Shown piece by piece: positions 42,625 to 53,984 of a DNA stretch of 64,000 nucleotides. How positions within the stretch are numbered: the stretch's first letter is position 1; the number at the start of each line of letters is the position of its first letter. The stretch is taken from NCBI GenBank assembly GCA_963732005.1, contig CAVSXT010000005.1:1116001-1180000 (forward strand). The letters are read 5' to 3'. The notes below the pieces were generated by a model. It did not search any database, had not been told where the DNA came from, and was given only the letters and a program-made list of their open reading frames with translations. Both the position numbers and the translations under genes were made by a program. The DNA comes from JASLEW01 sp963732005. Lineage in GTDB: Bacteria; Acidobacteriota; Thermoanaerobaculia; Multivoradales; UBA5704.

Positions 42625-43890
42625 TCAGGTGCCGGCCGTGGCGGCCGCCGGCACCCGGCGCAGCAGGTCCTGGGCGACCAGCAGGGCGACGGCCATCAGC
42701 AGGCCGGCGCACCAGAAGGGCCAGGAGGCGCCGCCGGCCTGGAAGATCCAGGTGCCGGCAAGCGGGCCGGCGACCCGCGCCAGGGCGCCGAACGAGCGCG
42801 AGATGCCGATGGTCTCACCCTGCGCGCCGGCGCCGCTGAGGCGAGAGAGCAGCGCCAGCAGCGAGGGGTTGTGGAGGCCCGAACCGATGGCCAGCAGGCC
42901 GGTCGAGAGCAGCAGCCATCCCGCCCGCGGCGGCGCCGGCAGCAGCACCAGGCCGAGCGCCATCAGCGCGATGCCGCCGACGATCAGGCGGCGGTCGCCG
43001 AAGCGCTTGACCAGCGGCCCCAGCAGCCCGCCCTGGACGATCACCAGCAGCACTCCGAGATAGGTGAAGAGGCCCGCGATCGCCCGCGGCCCGAAGCCGA
43101 AGCTCGCCTGGCAGAACAGCGCCAGGGTGGCCTCCATGATCGAGAAGCAGAACATCACCAGGAAGAACAGCAGCATCAGGCTGCGCATGCGGCCGTCGCG
43201 CCACAGCTGGCCGAGGTCCTCGAAGCCGAACAGCGACTTGGCCCGCGCCAGCCGGCGCGCCTCGGGCGGCAGCGATTCGGGAAGGGCGAGCAGGGCGATC
43301 AGCAGGTTCACCGCCGAGAGCGCGGCGGCGGCGTAGGGCACCGCCGCGATGCCGAAACGGCTCAACGCGCCGCCCAGCGCCGGCCCGATGACGAAGCCGA
43401 GCCCGAAGGCGGCGCCGACCAGCCCCATCGCCCGCGACCGCTGCTCCGGCGTCGTGATGTCGGCGAGGTAGGCCTGCGCGATGCCGTAGTTGGCGGCCGC
43501 GATCCCCGACAGGCTGCGCGCCACCAGCAGCATGGCGACGCTGCCGGCGGTGGCGAACAGCAGGTGGGCGACGGCGCCGCCGGCGATCGAGGCCAGCATC
43601 AGCGGCCGCCGGCCGAAGCGGTCGGAGAGCCTGCCGAGCCAGGGCGCGAACAGCAGCTGCGCCAGGCTGTAGGAGGCGAAGATGACGCCGATCGTCAGCC
43701 GGCTTGCTTGGAACTCCTCGGCGTAGAACGGCAGCAGCGGCAGGATCATGCCGAAGCCGATCAGGTCGAGCAGGATGGCCAGGAAGACCGTCAGGCGGGC
43801 GCCGCGCGGCGCCTGAGACGGAGACGGAGACGGAGACGGCGACGGCTGCGGAGCGGCCGGAGCGGCCGGAGCGGTGACGGCGTCGTTCAC
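42625..43890 (-). CDS. MFS exporter, TetA/drug:H+ antiporter type
   Basis: A 421-residue major facilitator with about 12 membrane helices after a Ser-Pro repeat N-terminus. The first cytoplasmic loop carries LGRLSDRFGRRPLM (motif A) and the helix-1 region is FLAILLDLIGFGMILPLLPFYAE; helix 5 has the GPALGG antiporter motif. This is the TetA/multidrug subgroup; the substrate is not predictable. GTG 43890 overlaps the stop of the upstream permease by four bases, tying it to the peptide transporter operon. Confidence 0.85.
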   Translation of the reverse strand: MNDAVTAPAAPAAPQPSPSPSPSPSQAPRGARLTVFLAILLDLIGFGMILPLLPFYAEEFQASRLTIGVIFASYSLAQLLFAPWLGRLSDRFGRRPLMLASIAGGAVAHLLFATAGSVAMLLVARSLSGIAAANYGIAQAYLADITTPEQRSRAMGLVGAAFGLGFVIGPALGGALSRFGIAAVPYAAAALSAVNLLIALLALPESLPPEARRLARAKSLFGFEDLGQLWRDGRMRSLMLLFFLVMFCFSIMEATLALFCQASFGFGPRAIAGLFTYLGVLLVIVQGGLLGPLVKRFGDRRLIVGGIALMALGLVLLPAPPRAGWLLLSTGLLAIGSGLHNPSLLALLSRLSGAGAQGETIGISRSFGALARVAGPLAGTWIFQAGGASWPFWCAGLLMAVALLVAQDLLRRVPAAATAGT

Positions 43891-44963
43891 GGGGAGGGGA
43901 GTCTAGCAGGTGCGGCCGGGCCGCTTTCGCTCTCGCCGGCCGCCAGCGCCGGCGGCGCCGCGGCCAGCTCCGGCCCGCGCCAGCGCGGATCGAGGGCGTC
44001 GCGCAGCTCGTCGCCGAGCAGGTTGAAGGCGATCACCGTGACCGCCAGCGCCGCGCCCGGCCAGACCGACATCCACCAGTCGTCGAGCGGCACGTGACGG
44101 GCGTCGGCGATCATGTTGCCCCAGCTCGGGACCGGCGGCTGGATGCCCAGGCCAAGGAAGGAGAGGGTCGACTCGAGCAGGATGAGGCTGCCGATCTGCA
44201 GCGTCGACTTCACCAGCACCGGCGTCATCGCGTTGGGCAGCAGGTGGCGCCACAGCACCGCCAGCGAGCGCTGGCCGATGGCACGGGCGGCGAGCACGAA
44301 GTCGCGTTGCTGCAGGCCGCGCAGCTCGGCCCGGGTGAGGCGGCTGATCACCGTCCAGCTGGTGGCGCCGAGGATGCCGATGGTCGTCGCCGTGCCCGGG
44401 CGCAGCAGCGCCGACAGCGCGATGACCAGGAAGAGGTACGGGAAGGCGATCAGCGCGTCGACGATGCGCATCAGCAGGGTGTCCAGGAACGGCCCGCCGA
44501 GCGCCGCGAGGGAGCCGACGGCGACCCCCAGGGTCAGCGCCACCAGCACCGAGAGCAAGCCCACGGCGAGCGAGACCCTGGCGCCGTAGAGCAGGCGGCT
44601 GGCCAGGTCGCGGCCGTACTGGTCGCTGCCGAGCAGGAAGACGCGCCGGTCGGCGACGCCGGTCGCGGTCAGGTTGGTCACCCGCGCCGCCGGCAGCAGC
44701 TCGCGGCCGCCCAGGCGCTCGATCTCGAGCCCGCCGGCGGTGCGGCGCACGCGGTCGGCGAGGCGCCAATCGCCGCCGGCGAGATGGACCGCCGCCAGCA
44801 CGGTGCCGGGCGGCCGTAGCGCCGCGGCTTCCGGATCGAGCTGCGCGTCGGGGTCGTAGGGCGCGAGCAGTGGCGCCAGCAGCGCCGTCAGCAGCAGCAC
44901 CGCGACCATGCCGAACCCCCAGCGCGGCGACCCCAGCGAGCGCGGCCGAAGCTCAGTGGTCAT
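43887..44963 (-). CDS. Peptide/nickel-type ABC permease, DppC-like
   Basis: A 358-residue inner-membrane permease of the OppC/DppC type. After the first membrane helix there is a long periplasmic insertion (about 45-115), then LLGSDQYGRDLASRLLYGARVSLAVGLLSV, the start of the transport domain, and the EAA loop (RAELRGLQQRDFVLAARAIGQ) that docks the ATPase. ATG 44963 is preferred and overlaps the DppB-like gene by 11 bases. No dppD/dppF ATPase gene follows; an unlinked or shared ATPase is needed. Confidence 0.88.
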   Translation of the reverse strand: MTTELRPRSLGSPRWGFGMVAVLLLTALLAPLLAPYDPDAQLDPEAAALRPPGTVLAAVHLAGGDWRLADRVRRTAGGLEIERLGGRELLPAARVTNLTATGVADRRVFLLGSDQYGRDLASRLLYGARVSLAVGLLSVLVALTLGVAVGSLAALGGPFLDTLLMRIVDALIAFPYLFLVIALSALLRPGTATTIGILGATSWTVISRLTRAELRGLQQRDFVLAARAIGQRSLAVLWRHLLPNAMTPVLVKSTLQIGSLILLESTLSFLGLGIQPPVPSWGNMIADARHVPLDDWWMSVWPGAALAVTVIAFNLLGDELRDALDPRWRGPELAAAPPALAAGESESGPAAPARLPSP

Positions 44964-45924
44964 AGCGCACCCGCGGGTCGGCGGCGGCATGCAACAGATC
45001 GGCGATCAGGTTGCAGGCGACGACCAGGACGGCGGTGACAGCGGTGGTGGCGAGGAGCACCGGCGAGTCGCGGGTCAGGATTGCGTCATAGGTGATCCGG
45101 CCGAGGCCGGGCCAGGCGAACACCACCTCGGTGATCAGAGCGCCGGAAAGCAGGTTGGGGACCGAGATCGCCAGCAGCTGGATGATCGGCACCAGCGCGG
45201 CGCGCATGCCGTGCACCCAGACGACGCGGCGCTCCGACAGCCCCTTGGCGCGGGCGGTGCGGATGTAGTCGCTGCCCATGACCTCGAGCAGGCTGGCGCG
45301 CACGAAGCGGGCGGCGCCGCCCGCCTCCGCCAGCCCGAGGGTCAGCGCCGGCAGCAGCAGGTGCCGGCCGACGTCGGCGAGGCGTGCCGCGGCACCCATC
45401 TCGCCGGCGCCCACCGAGCGCATGTGCGACGCCGGCAGCCAGCCCAGCCGGGACGAGAACAGCAGGATCGCCATCAGCCCGAGCCAGAAGAGGGGCTGCG
45501 AGTAGAGCAGCAGGGTCAGCACCCGGATGGACCGGTCGAGGGCCGAGCCGGCGCGGCGCGCCGCCGCGACCCCCAGCGCCGCGCCGACGCCGTATTCGAT
45601 CAGCAGCGCCGCGGCCGCCAGCAGCAGGGTGGCCGGCAGCGCCTCCGCCACCACCGTGCGGACCTCCCGCCGCTGGAAGTAGGAGAAGCCGAAGTTGCCG
45701 TGCAGCGCCACCGCGCCCAGCCAGCGCACGTACTGCTCGGGGAGCGGGCGGTCCAGGCCGTAGGCGTGGATCAGGATCTCCTTCTGCCGCTTCGGGATCG
45801 GCAGCTCGCTCAGGCTGGTGACGGGGCTGCCGGGCACCAGCCTGAGCAGCACGAAGGTGCCGGTGAGGACCAGCCAGACGAGCAACGCGGCGGCGGCGAG
45901 GCGCCGGAGGAGGTAGCCGGGCAA
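44953..45924 (-). CDS. Peptide-type ABC permease, DppB-like
   Basis: A 323-residue permease with six membrane helices. The opening YLLRRLAAAALLVWLVLTGTFVLLRLVPG, the GNFGFSYFQRREV segment and the EAA motif (LEVMGSDYIRTARAKGLSERRV) are characteristic of OppB/DppB. It forms the channel with the DppC-like subunit. It lies 54 bases downstream of the binding-protein gene on the same strand. Confidence 0.9.
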   Translation of the reverse strand: MPGYLLRRLAAAALLVWLVLTGTFVLLRLVPGSPVTSLSELPIPKRQKEILIHAYGLDRPLPEQYVRWLGAVALHGNFGFSYFQRREVRTVVAEALPATLLLAAAALLIEYGVGAALGVAAARRAGSALDRSIRVLTLLLYSQPLFWLGLMAILLFSSRLGWLPASHMRSVGAGEMGAAARLADVGRHLLLPALTLGLAEAGGAARFVRASLLEVMGSDYIRTARAKGLSERRVVWVHGMRAALVPIIQLLAISVPNLLSGALITEVVFAWPGLGRITYDAILTRDSPVLLATTAVTAVLVVACNLIADLLHAAADPRVRYDH

Positions 45925-45978
45925 GGTCAGAACGGGGCGGCGGGTGGCATGGCGGAGGGACCGTCCCGAAGGTCCAGA

Positions 45979-47697
45979 TCAGCGCTTGGGCGGCGGCTCG
46001 ATCCACCAGTCCTTGAGGTCGTAGAAGCTGAACAGCATGCTGGGCTTGACGCCGTGGAGCCGCCGCCGGACGGCGCTCAGCCGCTGCGATTCCCAAAGGT
46101 AAGTGTACGGCTGGTCGCGATGCAGGATCTCCTGGATGCGGTCGAGGTCTTGCCTGGCGAGCCCGATGTCCGGCAGGCTCATGGCGTGGTCGATGAGCCG
46201 GTCGACCTCTGGATTGGCATAGCGGGTGACGTTGGTGCTGCCGATCTCGCGGCTGTGAAACGGCGTGGTGAGGTCGAGGCTGGTGTCCATCGAGGTGCCC
46301 ATCACCGAGGCGTCGAAGTCGCCGGCGTCGACCCGTGCCAGCAGGGAGTTGAATTCCAGCTGGCGTGGCTGCGCCTGCACCCCGATCCGGCGCAGCTGCT
46401 CCTGGATCATCACCAGGGCGTCGACCCGCTGCTGGTTGCCGGTGTTGGTCGAGAGGTCGAAAGCGAGGGGTTTGCCGCCGCGGCGCAGGACGCCGTCGGC
46501 GCCGGGGGTGAAGCCCTTGGCCGCCAGGATGCGGCGGGCCGCGTCGGGATCATGGGGCAGCGGCAACAGCGCCCGGTCGTAGGCCCAAATGGCGCCCGGG
46601 ATCGGCGACTCCGAGACGCGGGCGAACCTGCCCCAGATGGTCTCGGCGATCGCCCGGCGGTCGAGTGCCATGCCCAGGGCGCGCCGCACCTCGGGGTCCG
46701 AGAACGGCGGGTGCGAGCAGTTCCAGGCGATCGCGACCCAGGTGCGGTACCAGTAGGCGAGGAGCGCCAGCCGCGGGTTGGCGGTGACGTGCGGCGCGTC
46801 GGCAGGGGAGACGGCCGGCGTGAAGTCGAGCTCGCCGGCGTCGAGCTGGGCCAGGATGCTGGCCTGGTCGGGAACGATCCGCATCACCACCCGGTCGAGG
46901 TAGGGCCGCTCCGGATCGAAGTAGCCGGGGTTGCGCACCAGCACGACCTCCTGCTGCGGCGTCCAGGACCCGACGGTGAACGGCCCGTCCACCACCAGGT
47001 GGCGCTTGAACCAGTCGGCGCTCTGGCGCCAGCGGGAGAACGGCACCGCCGCCCAGGCATGGCGCGGTATGATGCCGCCCTCGTCGAGGTCGAGCAGCTG
47101 CTTGGCATAGACCCGCTTGAAGCGGACGCGGACGGTGTGGGCGTCGAGCGCCTCGACGTCGGCGATCGCGGCCTTCATGTAGGCGTACTGCCAGGCGACC
47201 TCCGGGCTGGTCTCCGCCTGCCAGGTCCAGCGCACGTCGTCGGCGGTCACCGGCACGCCGTCGCTCCAGCGCGCATTCTCGCGCAGGTGAAGGGTCAGCG
47301 TCTTGTGGTCGGACGACCATTCCCAGGAGCGCGCCAGGGACGGCGAGAAGCTCGGCGGGTGGTGCTCGAAGTCGGGCTCCTCGCGCACCAGCCGCAGGAA
47401 GAGCTGCAACACCAGCTCCTGCTGCGCCGAGGTCGGCGGCGCGATCAGCTCGTTGACGCCGGTGGGCTCGGCGGTCCAGCCGGTCACGACGGTGCCGCCG
47501 CGCCGCGGCGACGCGGAATCATGAGCGGCCGCCGCGGGCCCCGGCTGCCGGCCGCAGCCGCCGGCGACGACGGCCATCGCCGCCAGCCCCGCGACCCCTG
47601 CGACCCCTGCGAACACCGCGGACCGCCGTCGCAGCGGCAGCGCCGGGGACCGGCTCGGACGGGCAGAAGGCAGGCGCATCATCGGGTCCCGCCGCAT
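45979..47697 (-). CDS. Peptide-binding ABC lipoprotein/periplasmic protein (SBP_bac_5)
   Basis: A 572-residue extracytoplasmic solute-binding protein of the oligopeptide family. The N-terminus carries a signal peptide ending VVAGGCG, a plausible lipobox with the cysteine as lipid anchor. Family segments include LHLRENARWSDGVPVTADDVRWTW, DGPFTVGSW, NPGYFDPERPYLDRVVMRIV, FSDPEVRRALGMALDRRAI and ILHRDQPYTYLWE. It delivers peptides or similar ligands to the DppBC-like permeases. Start codon is uncertain among ATG 47697, ATG 47682 and TTG 47724. Confidence 0.88.
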   Translation of the reverse strand: MRRDPMMRLPSARPSRSPALPLRRRSAVFAGVAGVAGLAAMAVVAGGCGRQPGPAAAAHDSASPRRGGTVVTGWTAEPTGVNELIAPPTSAQQELVLQLFLRLVREEPDFEHHPPSFSPSLARSWEWSSDHKTLTLHLRENARWSDGVPVTADDVRWTWQAETSPEVAWQYAYMKAAIADVEALDAHTVRVRFKRVYAKQLLDLDEGGIIPRHAWAAVPFSRWRQSADWFKRHLVVDGPFTVGSWTPQQEVVLVRNPGYFDPERPYLDRVVMRIVPDQASILAQLDAGELDFTPAVSPADAPHVTANPRLALLAYWYRTWVAIAWNCSHPPFSDPEVRRALGMALDRRAIAETIWGRFARVSESPIPGAIWAYDRALLPLPHDPDAARRILAAKGFTPGADGVLRRGGKPLAFDLSTNTGNQQRVDALVMIQEQLRRIGVQAQPRQLEFNSLLARVDAGDFDASVMGTSMDTSLDLTTPFHSREIGSTNVTRYANPEVDRLIDHAMSLPDIGLARQDLDRIQEILHRDQPYTYLWESQRLSAVRRRLHGVKPSMLFSFYDLKDWWIEPPPKR

Positions 47698-47750
47698 GCT
47701 ACCCGCTGGGCCGGCGAGGGTCAAACCGTGGATGTTATCCTCGAAGGGCC

Positions 47751-49184
<1,434 letters not shown>

Positions 49185-49244
49185 CGGATTACCTGAAACC
49201 TGAAGGCTGCCAAGGCGCCAGCCAGCCAGCCCGCCCCCACCCCA

Positions 49245-49266
49245 CCCCCCGGCGGTCACCGGGGGG
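49245..49266. terminator. GC hairpin between convergent kinase and hsp20
   Basis: CCCCCCGG-CGGTCA-CCGGGGGG forms a perfect 8-bp stem in the 160-bp gap. No T-run. Probably a bidirectional terminator for both genes. Confidence 0.5.
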
Positions 49267-49344
49267 AAGGGGCGAAGCACGGGCGGTCGTGAACCGAGGC
49301 GGTTCCGGGACCAAACGGGCGGGATGGCCGAGGAAGGTCCGGCC

Positions 49345-49785
49345 TCAGGCGATGCTGATGCGGCGCGGCTTGGCCTGCTCGGCCTTCGGCACCACCACCG
49401 ACAGCACGCCGTTGTCGAACTTGGCTTCCACCTTGTCGGAGCTCACCTGGGTCGGCAGCGCGAAGGAGCGCGAGAAGGTGCCGTAGGTGCGCTCGATGCG
49501 GTGGTAGTTCTCCTTCTTGACGTCCTTCTCGAGCTTGCGCTCGCCCGACAGCCGCAGGACGTTGTTCTCCAGGGTGATCTGGATGTCGTCCTTGGTCAGG
49601 CCCGGCAGCTCGGCGTGAAGGTGGTACGCATCGTCGGTCTCCTGGATGTCCACCGGGGGCGTCCAGGAACGGGTGGTGAGGTCTTCGCCACCGTCGTTGA
49701 AGAAGGTGTCGAAGAGACGGAAGAACGGCTCGCGGGCGACGGCCAGCTGCTGCGAGGGAGTCCAGCGGGTGACTTGGTTGGTCAT
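49345..49785 (-). CDS. Hsp20/alpha-crystallin small heat-shock protein
   Basis: A 146-residue small heat-shock chaperone that holds unfolding proteins in the cytoplasm. The alpha-crystallin domain runs from about residue 42 (PPVDIQETDDAYHLHAELPG) through LENNVLRLSGERKLEK and RSFALPTQVSSDKVEAKFDNGVLSVVVPK; the C-terminal I-x-I/V anchor is represented by ISIA. A strong Shine-Dalgarno AAGGAGG precedes the ATG, and a near-consensus promoter lies 70-100 bases upstream. Single-gene unit. Confidence 0.93.
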   Translation of the reverse strand: MTNQVTRWTPSQQLAVAREPFFRLFDTFFNDGGEDLTTRSWTPPVDIQETDDAYHLHAELPGLTKDDIQITLENNVLRLSGERKLEKDVKKENYHRIERTYGTFSRSFALPTQVSSDKVEAKFDNGVLSVVVPKAEQAKPRRISIA

Positions 49786-49857
49786 GGTTCAATCCTCCTT
49801 GAGGGTGTTGGATGGAGCAGAGTTGTTTTTGAGTCCTCTCCGCTCATGTTCGAGTGC

Positions 49858-49886
49858 ATGATAGGGAAGCGCTAAGATTTTGTCAA
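49858..49886 (-). promoter_or_regulatory. Near-consensus sigma-70 promoter of hsp20
   Basis: TTGACA (49886-49881), a 17-base spacer and TATCAT (49863-49858) on the minus strand give eleven of twelve consensus positions. The leader is about 65 bases. CTTGAC at the -35 also partly matches sigma-32 promoters. I found no CIRCE operator. Confidence 0.8.
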
Positions 49887-49998
49887 GAGCTTGGGATTCC
49901 GAGAATGGCTCGGGGGCCAAGATCTTAGTTTGCAGAAATCAGATATCGACCGCGAGGCTTACGGTAGACTCAGCAGGAGCCTCAAGGAGGTGACGGCC

Positions 49999-50151
49999 AT
50001 GGCAAGCCCGGAGTATCTGGTCTGCCTCGAGTGCGAGACCCCCTGCTACGACTTCGAGTGGCAGGACGACAAGATCGCGGAGGTGCTCTGCCCGGTCTGC
50101 GGTAACCAGGATCCCGAGCAGTTCGTGACCCCGGAGGACCTCGAGGGATGA
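49999..50151 (+). CDS. 50-residue zinc-ribbon protein
   Basis: A tiny protein with two zinc knuckles: Cys9-x2-Cys12 (CLEC) and Cys31-x2-Cys34 (CPVC), with an extra Cys16, and an acidic tail (EQFVTPEDLEG). The Shine-Dalgarno AAGGAGGTGA before ATG 49999 is close to perfect, so it is surely translated and probably abundant. I do not recognise a named family; rubredoxin-like or rubrerythrin-type zinc ribbons are the nearest pattern. It stands alone, divergent from hsp20 and convergent with the hydrolase. Confidence 0.8.
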   Translation: MASPEYLVCLECETPCYDFEWQDDKIAEVLCPVCGNQDPEQFVTPEDLEG

Positions 50152-50197
50152 AACGCGGCGAGGCCGTGCCGGGCGCTTGCCGGATCTCTGCCCTGGA

Positions 50198-51091
50198 CTA
50201 CCTGGCTGGTTGGCCGGGGCTCGCCACCGGGAGCTCGCGGCGGACCTGCAGCAGCGCGGCGGCCAGGGCGCGCGGGCACTCCAAGTGGACGGCGTGGCCG
50301 CAGCCGCGCAGCACGTAGAGGCGGGAGCCCGGGAGCGCCGCCGCCATCGCGCGGGCCGTCTCGAGGGTGAACAGGCCGTCGCGCTCCCCCCAGATCAGCG
50401 CCGCCGGCATCGCCAGCCGGGCCAGGTCGCCGTCGCGATAGGTGTCGCGCTCGCGGAGGGAGTCGAGAAGGTGGCGCACGCCAGGCGAGGTGTAGGCGCG
50501 CAGGAAGCCGGCGCGCGAGCGGCGCATCACCCACGGCGGGGTGCCGAACATGGCGCCGTAGAGCCGGTCGACGCCGGCCAGGTCGCGCACCCGCACCAGC
50601 TCGTCGATACGGTCCCAGTCCTGGTCGCGATAGCCGGCGGCGTCGATCAGCACCAGCCGTGCGACCAGCTCCGGCCGGGTCTGCGCGAGCCGCATCGCCA
50701 TCCAGGCCCCCATGCTGAGCCCGGCGACGGTCACCGGCCCGCCGTCGAGCTGCTCCTCGATCAGCCGCGCCGCGAACCGCACCGTCTGCTCGAGGTCGAG
50801 AGCGCCACCCGGCGCGCGCGTGCCGCCCAGCGCCGACAGCTCCGGCACGATCAGGCGGCAGTCGCGCCGCAGCGTGTGCAGGGTGCGGCCCCAGGTCGCC
50901 CCGACCGAGCCCAGGCCGTGCAGCAGCAGCCAGGGCTCGGGGGGGCCGGCCGAGCGCCGCCGCCGCCGCCACCGGAGAGGCCCGAGGCGGTAGAAGACCA
51001 GCGAGATGTCGCCGTCCTGCAGGTGGCGCCGGCGCGCGCCGCTGGCCAGCAGGTAGAGGGTGGCGAGGATGGTGTACAGCCGCAGCAGCAC
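50198..51091 (-). CDS. Alpha/beta-fold hydrolase
   Basis: A 297-residue alpha/beta hydrolase with an N-terminal membrane-anchor-like stretch (LYTILATLYLLASG). The oxyanion strand is LLLHGLGSVGATWG, the nucleophile elbow GLSMGAWMA (Ser), the acid lies in IWGERDGLF and the histidine in GCGHAVHLE. Esterase, lipase or C-C hydrolase activity is possible; the substrate is unknown. GTG 51091 is chosen because TATCCT lies seven bases upstream and there is no Shine-Dalgarno sequence. Confidence 0.82.
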   Translation of the reverse strand: MLLRLYTILATLYLLASGARRRHLQDGDISLVFYRLGPLRWRRRRRSAGPPEPWLLLHGLGSVGATWGRTLHTLRRDCRLIVPELSALGGTRAPGGALDLEQTVRFAARLIEEQLDGGPVTVAGLSMGAWMAMRLAQTRPELVARLVLIDAAGYRDQDWDRIDELVRVRDLAGVDRLYGAMFGTPPWVMRRSRAGFLRAYTSPGVRHLLDSLRERDTYRDGDLARLAMPAALIWGERDGLFTLETARAMAAALPGSRLYVLRGCGHAVHLECPRALAAALLQVRRELPVASPGQPAR

Positions 51092-51098
51092 GGGGGCG

Positions 51099-51104
51099 AG
51101 GATA
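51099..51104 (-). promoter_or_regulatory. TATCCT -10 element, leaderless start of hydrolase
   Basis: Minus-strand TATCCT ends seven bases before the GTG at 51091, consistent with transcription beginning at the start codon. Confidence 0.5.
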
Positions 51105-51235
51105 GCAGCGCCGCGGTGGTGGCAGACCGGTGCCGGCACGGCAATCCGCAGGGTGCTGCGGCGATTGGCGGAGGGGACGCGGCGGCCCGGACGGCTGCCG
51201 CCTCGGATACCATAGCCGGCAACGAGGAGGAGCGC

Positions 51236-52651
<1,416 letters not shown>

Positions 52652-52747
52652 GGTCGCCTGGCAGGCGCCGTCACCGAGGACGAACCCGGCTGGGAGCTGG
52701 CAGCGGGATCGCGGGGGGGCCGAGAGGCAGCGGAGGACAGGAGAACC

Positions 52748-53842
52748 TTGGGCGAGCCGCAGGTTGGCAGGGAGAGCTGCGACTCCGGTCGCCGCGTCCT
52801 GCATTGCGACATGGACTGCTTCTATGCCGCGGTGCACATGCGCGACGACCCGTCGCTGGCCGGCAAGCCGGTGGTCATCGGCGGCCTCCCCGAATCGCGG
52901 GGCGTGGTCGCCGCCGCCAGCTACGAGGCGCGCCGTTTCGGCATCCATTCGGCGATGCCGTCGTCACAAGCGCGCCGGCTTTGCGCCGGCGTCATCTTCG
53001 TGCCGCCGGACTTCCGCCGCTACCACCGCGAGTCGGAGGCGATCTTCGCCATTTATCGCGACTACACGCCGCTGGTCGAGGCGGTGTCGATCGACGAGGC
53101 CTACCTGGAGGTGACCGGCCTGCTCGAGCGGTTCGGCAGCGCCACCGCCCTGGCGGCCGAGATCCGCCGCCGGGTCGCCGCGGAGCGGCGGCTGACGGTG
53201 AGCATCGGCGTCGGCCCCAATCGCCTGATCGCCAAGATCGCCTCGGACTTCCAGAAGCCCGACGGCCTCACCGTGGTGCCGCCGCACCGCGTGCAGAAGT
53301 TCCTGGATCCACTGCCGGTGCGGCGGCTGCACGGCGTCGGCCCCGCCACCGAGCGGGCGCTCGGCGAGCTGGGCGTCGAGACCGTGGCCGACCTGCGCCG
53401 CCAGGCGCTCGAGCTGCTGGTGGCGCGCTTCGGCAAGCATGGGCGCGCACTCTTCGACTTCGCCCGCGGGGTCGACGAGCGGCCGATCGAAACCCATCGC
53501 GAGCGCAAGAGCCTGGGGACCGAGAACACCTACAGCCGCGACCTGGCTGGCCGCGAAGCCGTCGAGCCCGAGCTCGAGCGGCTGGCCGAGGAGGTGGCCA
53601 CCGCGCTCGCCAGCCGCGACCTGGCCTGCTGCACGGTCACCGTCAAGGTGCGCTACGGCGATTTCACCACCGTCACCCGGTCGCGCACCCTCGCCGCTCC
53701 GGTACGGGACGGCCGCGCCATCGCCGCCTGCGCGCTCGAGCTGCTGCGGCGGACCGAGGCGCCCAGCCGCCCGGTCCGGCTGCTCGGGGTCACCGCCTCG
53801 AGCCTGGTGCACGGGCGGGCACAGCTGTGGTTGTTCGCCTGA
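52748..53842 (+). CDS. dinB: DNA polymerase IV (DinB)
   Basis: A 364-residue Y-family translesion polymerase. Metal-binding carboxylates are in HCDMDCFYAAV and VSIDEAYLEV; the steric-gate region YAAVH and the helix-hairpin-helix RLHGVGPATERALGELGVETVADL are present. The little-finger domain ends with QLWLFA, a C-terminal beta-clamp-binding motif of the QLxLF type. Initiation is probably at TTG 52748, directly after an ACAGGAGAACC ribosome binding site. No imuA/dnaE2 or LexA box is evident. Confidence 0.93.
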   Translation: MGEPQVGRESCDSGRRVLHCDMDCFYAAVHMRDDPSLAGKPVVIGGLPESRGVVAAASYEARRFGIHSAMPSSQARRLCAGVIFVPPDFRRYHRESEAIFAIYRDYTPLVEAVSIDEAYLEVTGLLERFGSATALAAEIRRRVAAERRLTVSIGVGPNRLIAKIASDFQKPDGLTVVPPHRVQKFLDPLPVRRLHGVGPATERALGELGVETVADLRRQALELLVARFGKHGRALFDFARGVDERPIETHRERKSLGTENTYSRDLAGREAVEPELERLAEEVATALASRDLACCTVTVKVRYGDFTTVTRSRTLAAPVRDGRAIAACALELLRRTEAPSRPVRLLGVTASSLVHGRAQLWLFA

Positions 53843-53984
53843 GCCGCGGCCAGCGTTGCGGCGGGCCGGTGGGGCAGCTGGCACCAACCTTGCTTCAACA
53901 AATGGTGGGGGTTCTGGGCGCAACAGCGATGTAAGGCTTTCCGAGTGGCGCCCCAGGCCCCCCATTCCTCGCCCTTTCGCCAGC

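Noticed and set aside
44953..47697. Nickel importer (NikABC) supplying the larE/larB pathway
   Set aside because: The binding protein resembles oligopeptide-type proteins and nothing in the sequence indicates nickel; distance and separate operons give no support.
49801..49900. CIRCE (HrcA) operator upstream of hsp20
   Set aside because: GAGTGC and AGCGCTAA fragments occur but not as the TTAGCACTC-N9-GAGTGCTAA inverted repeat.
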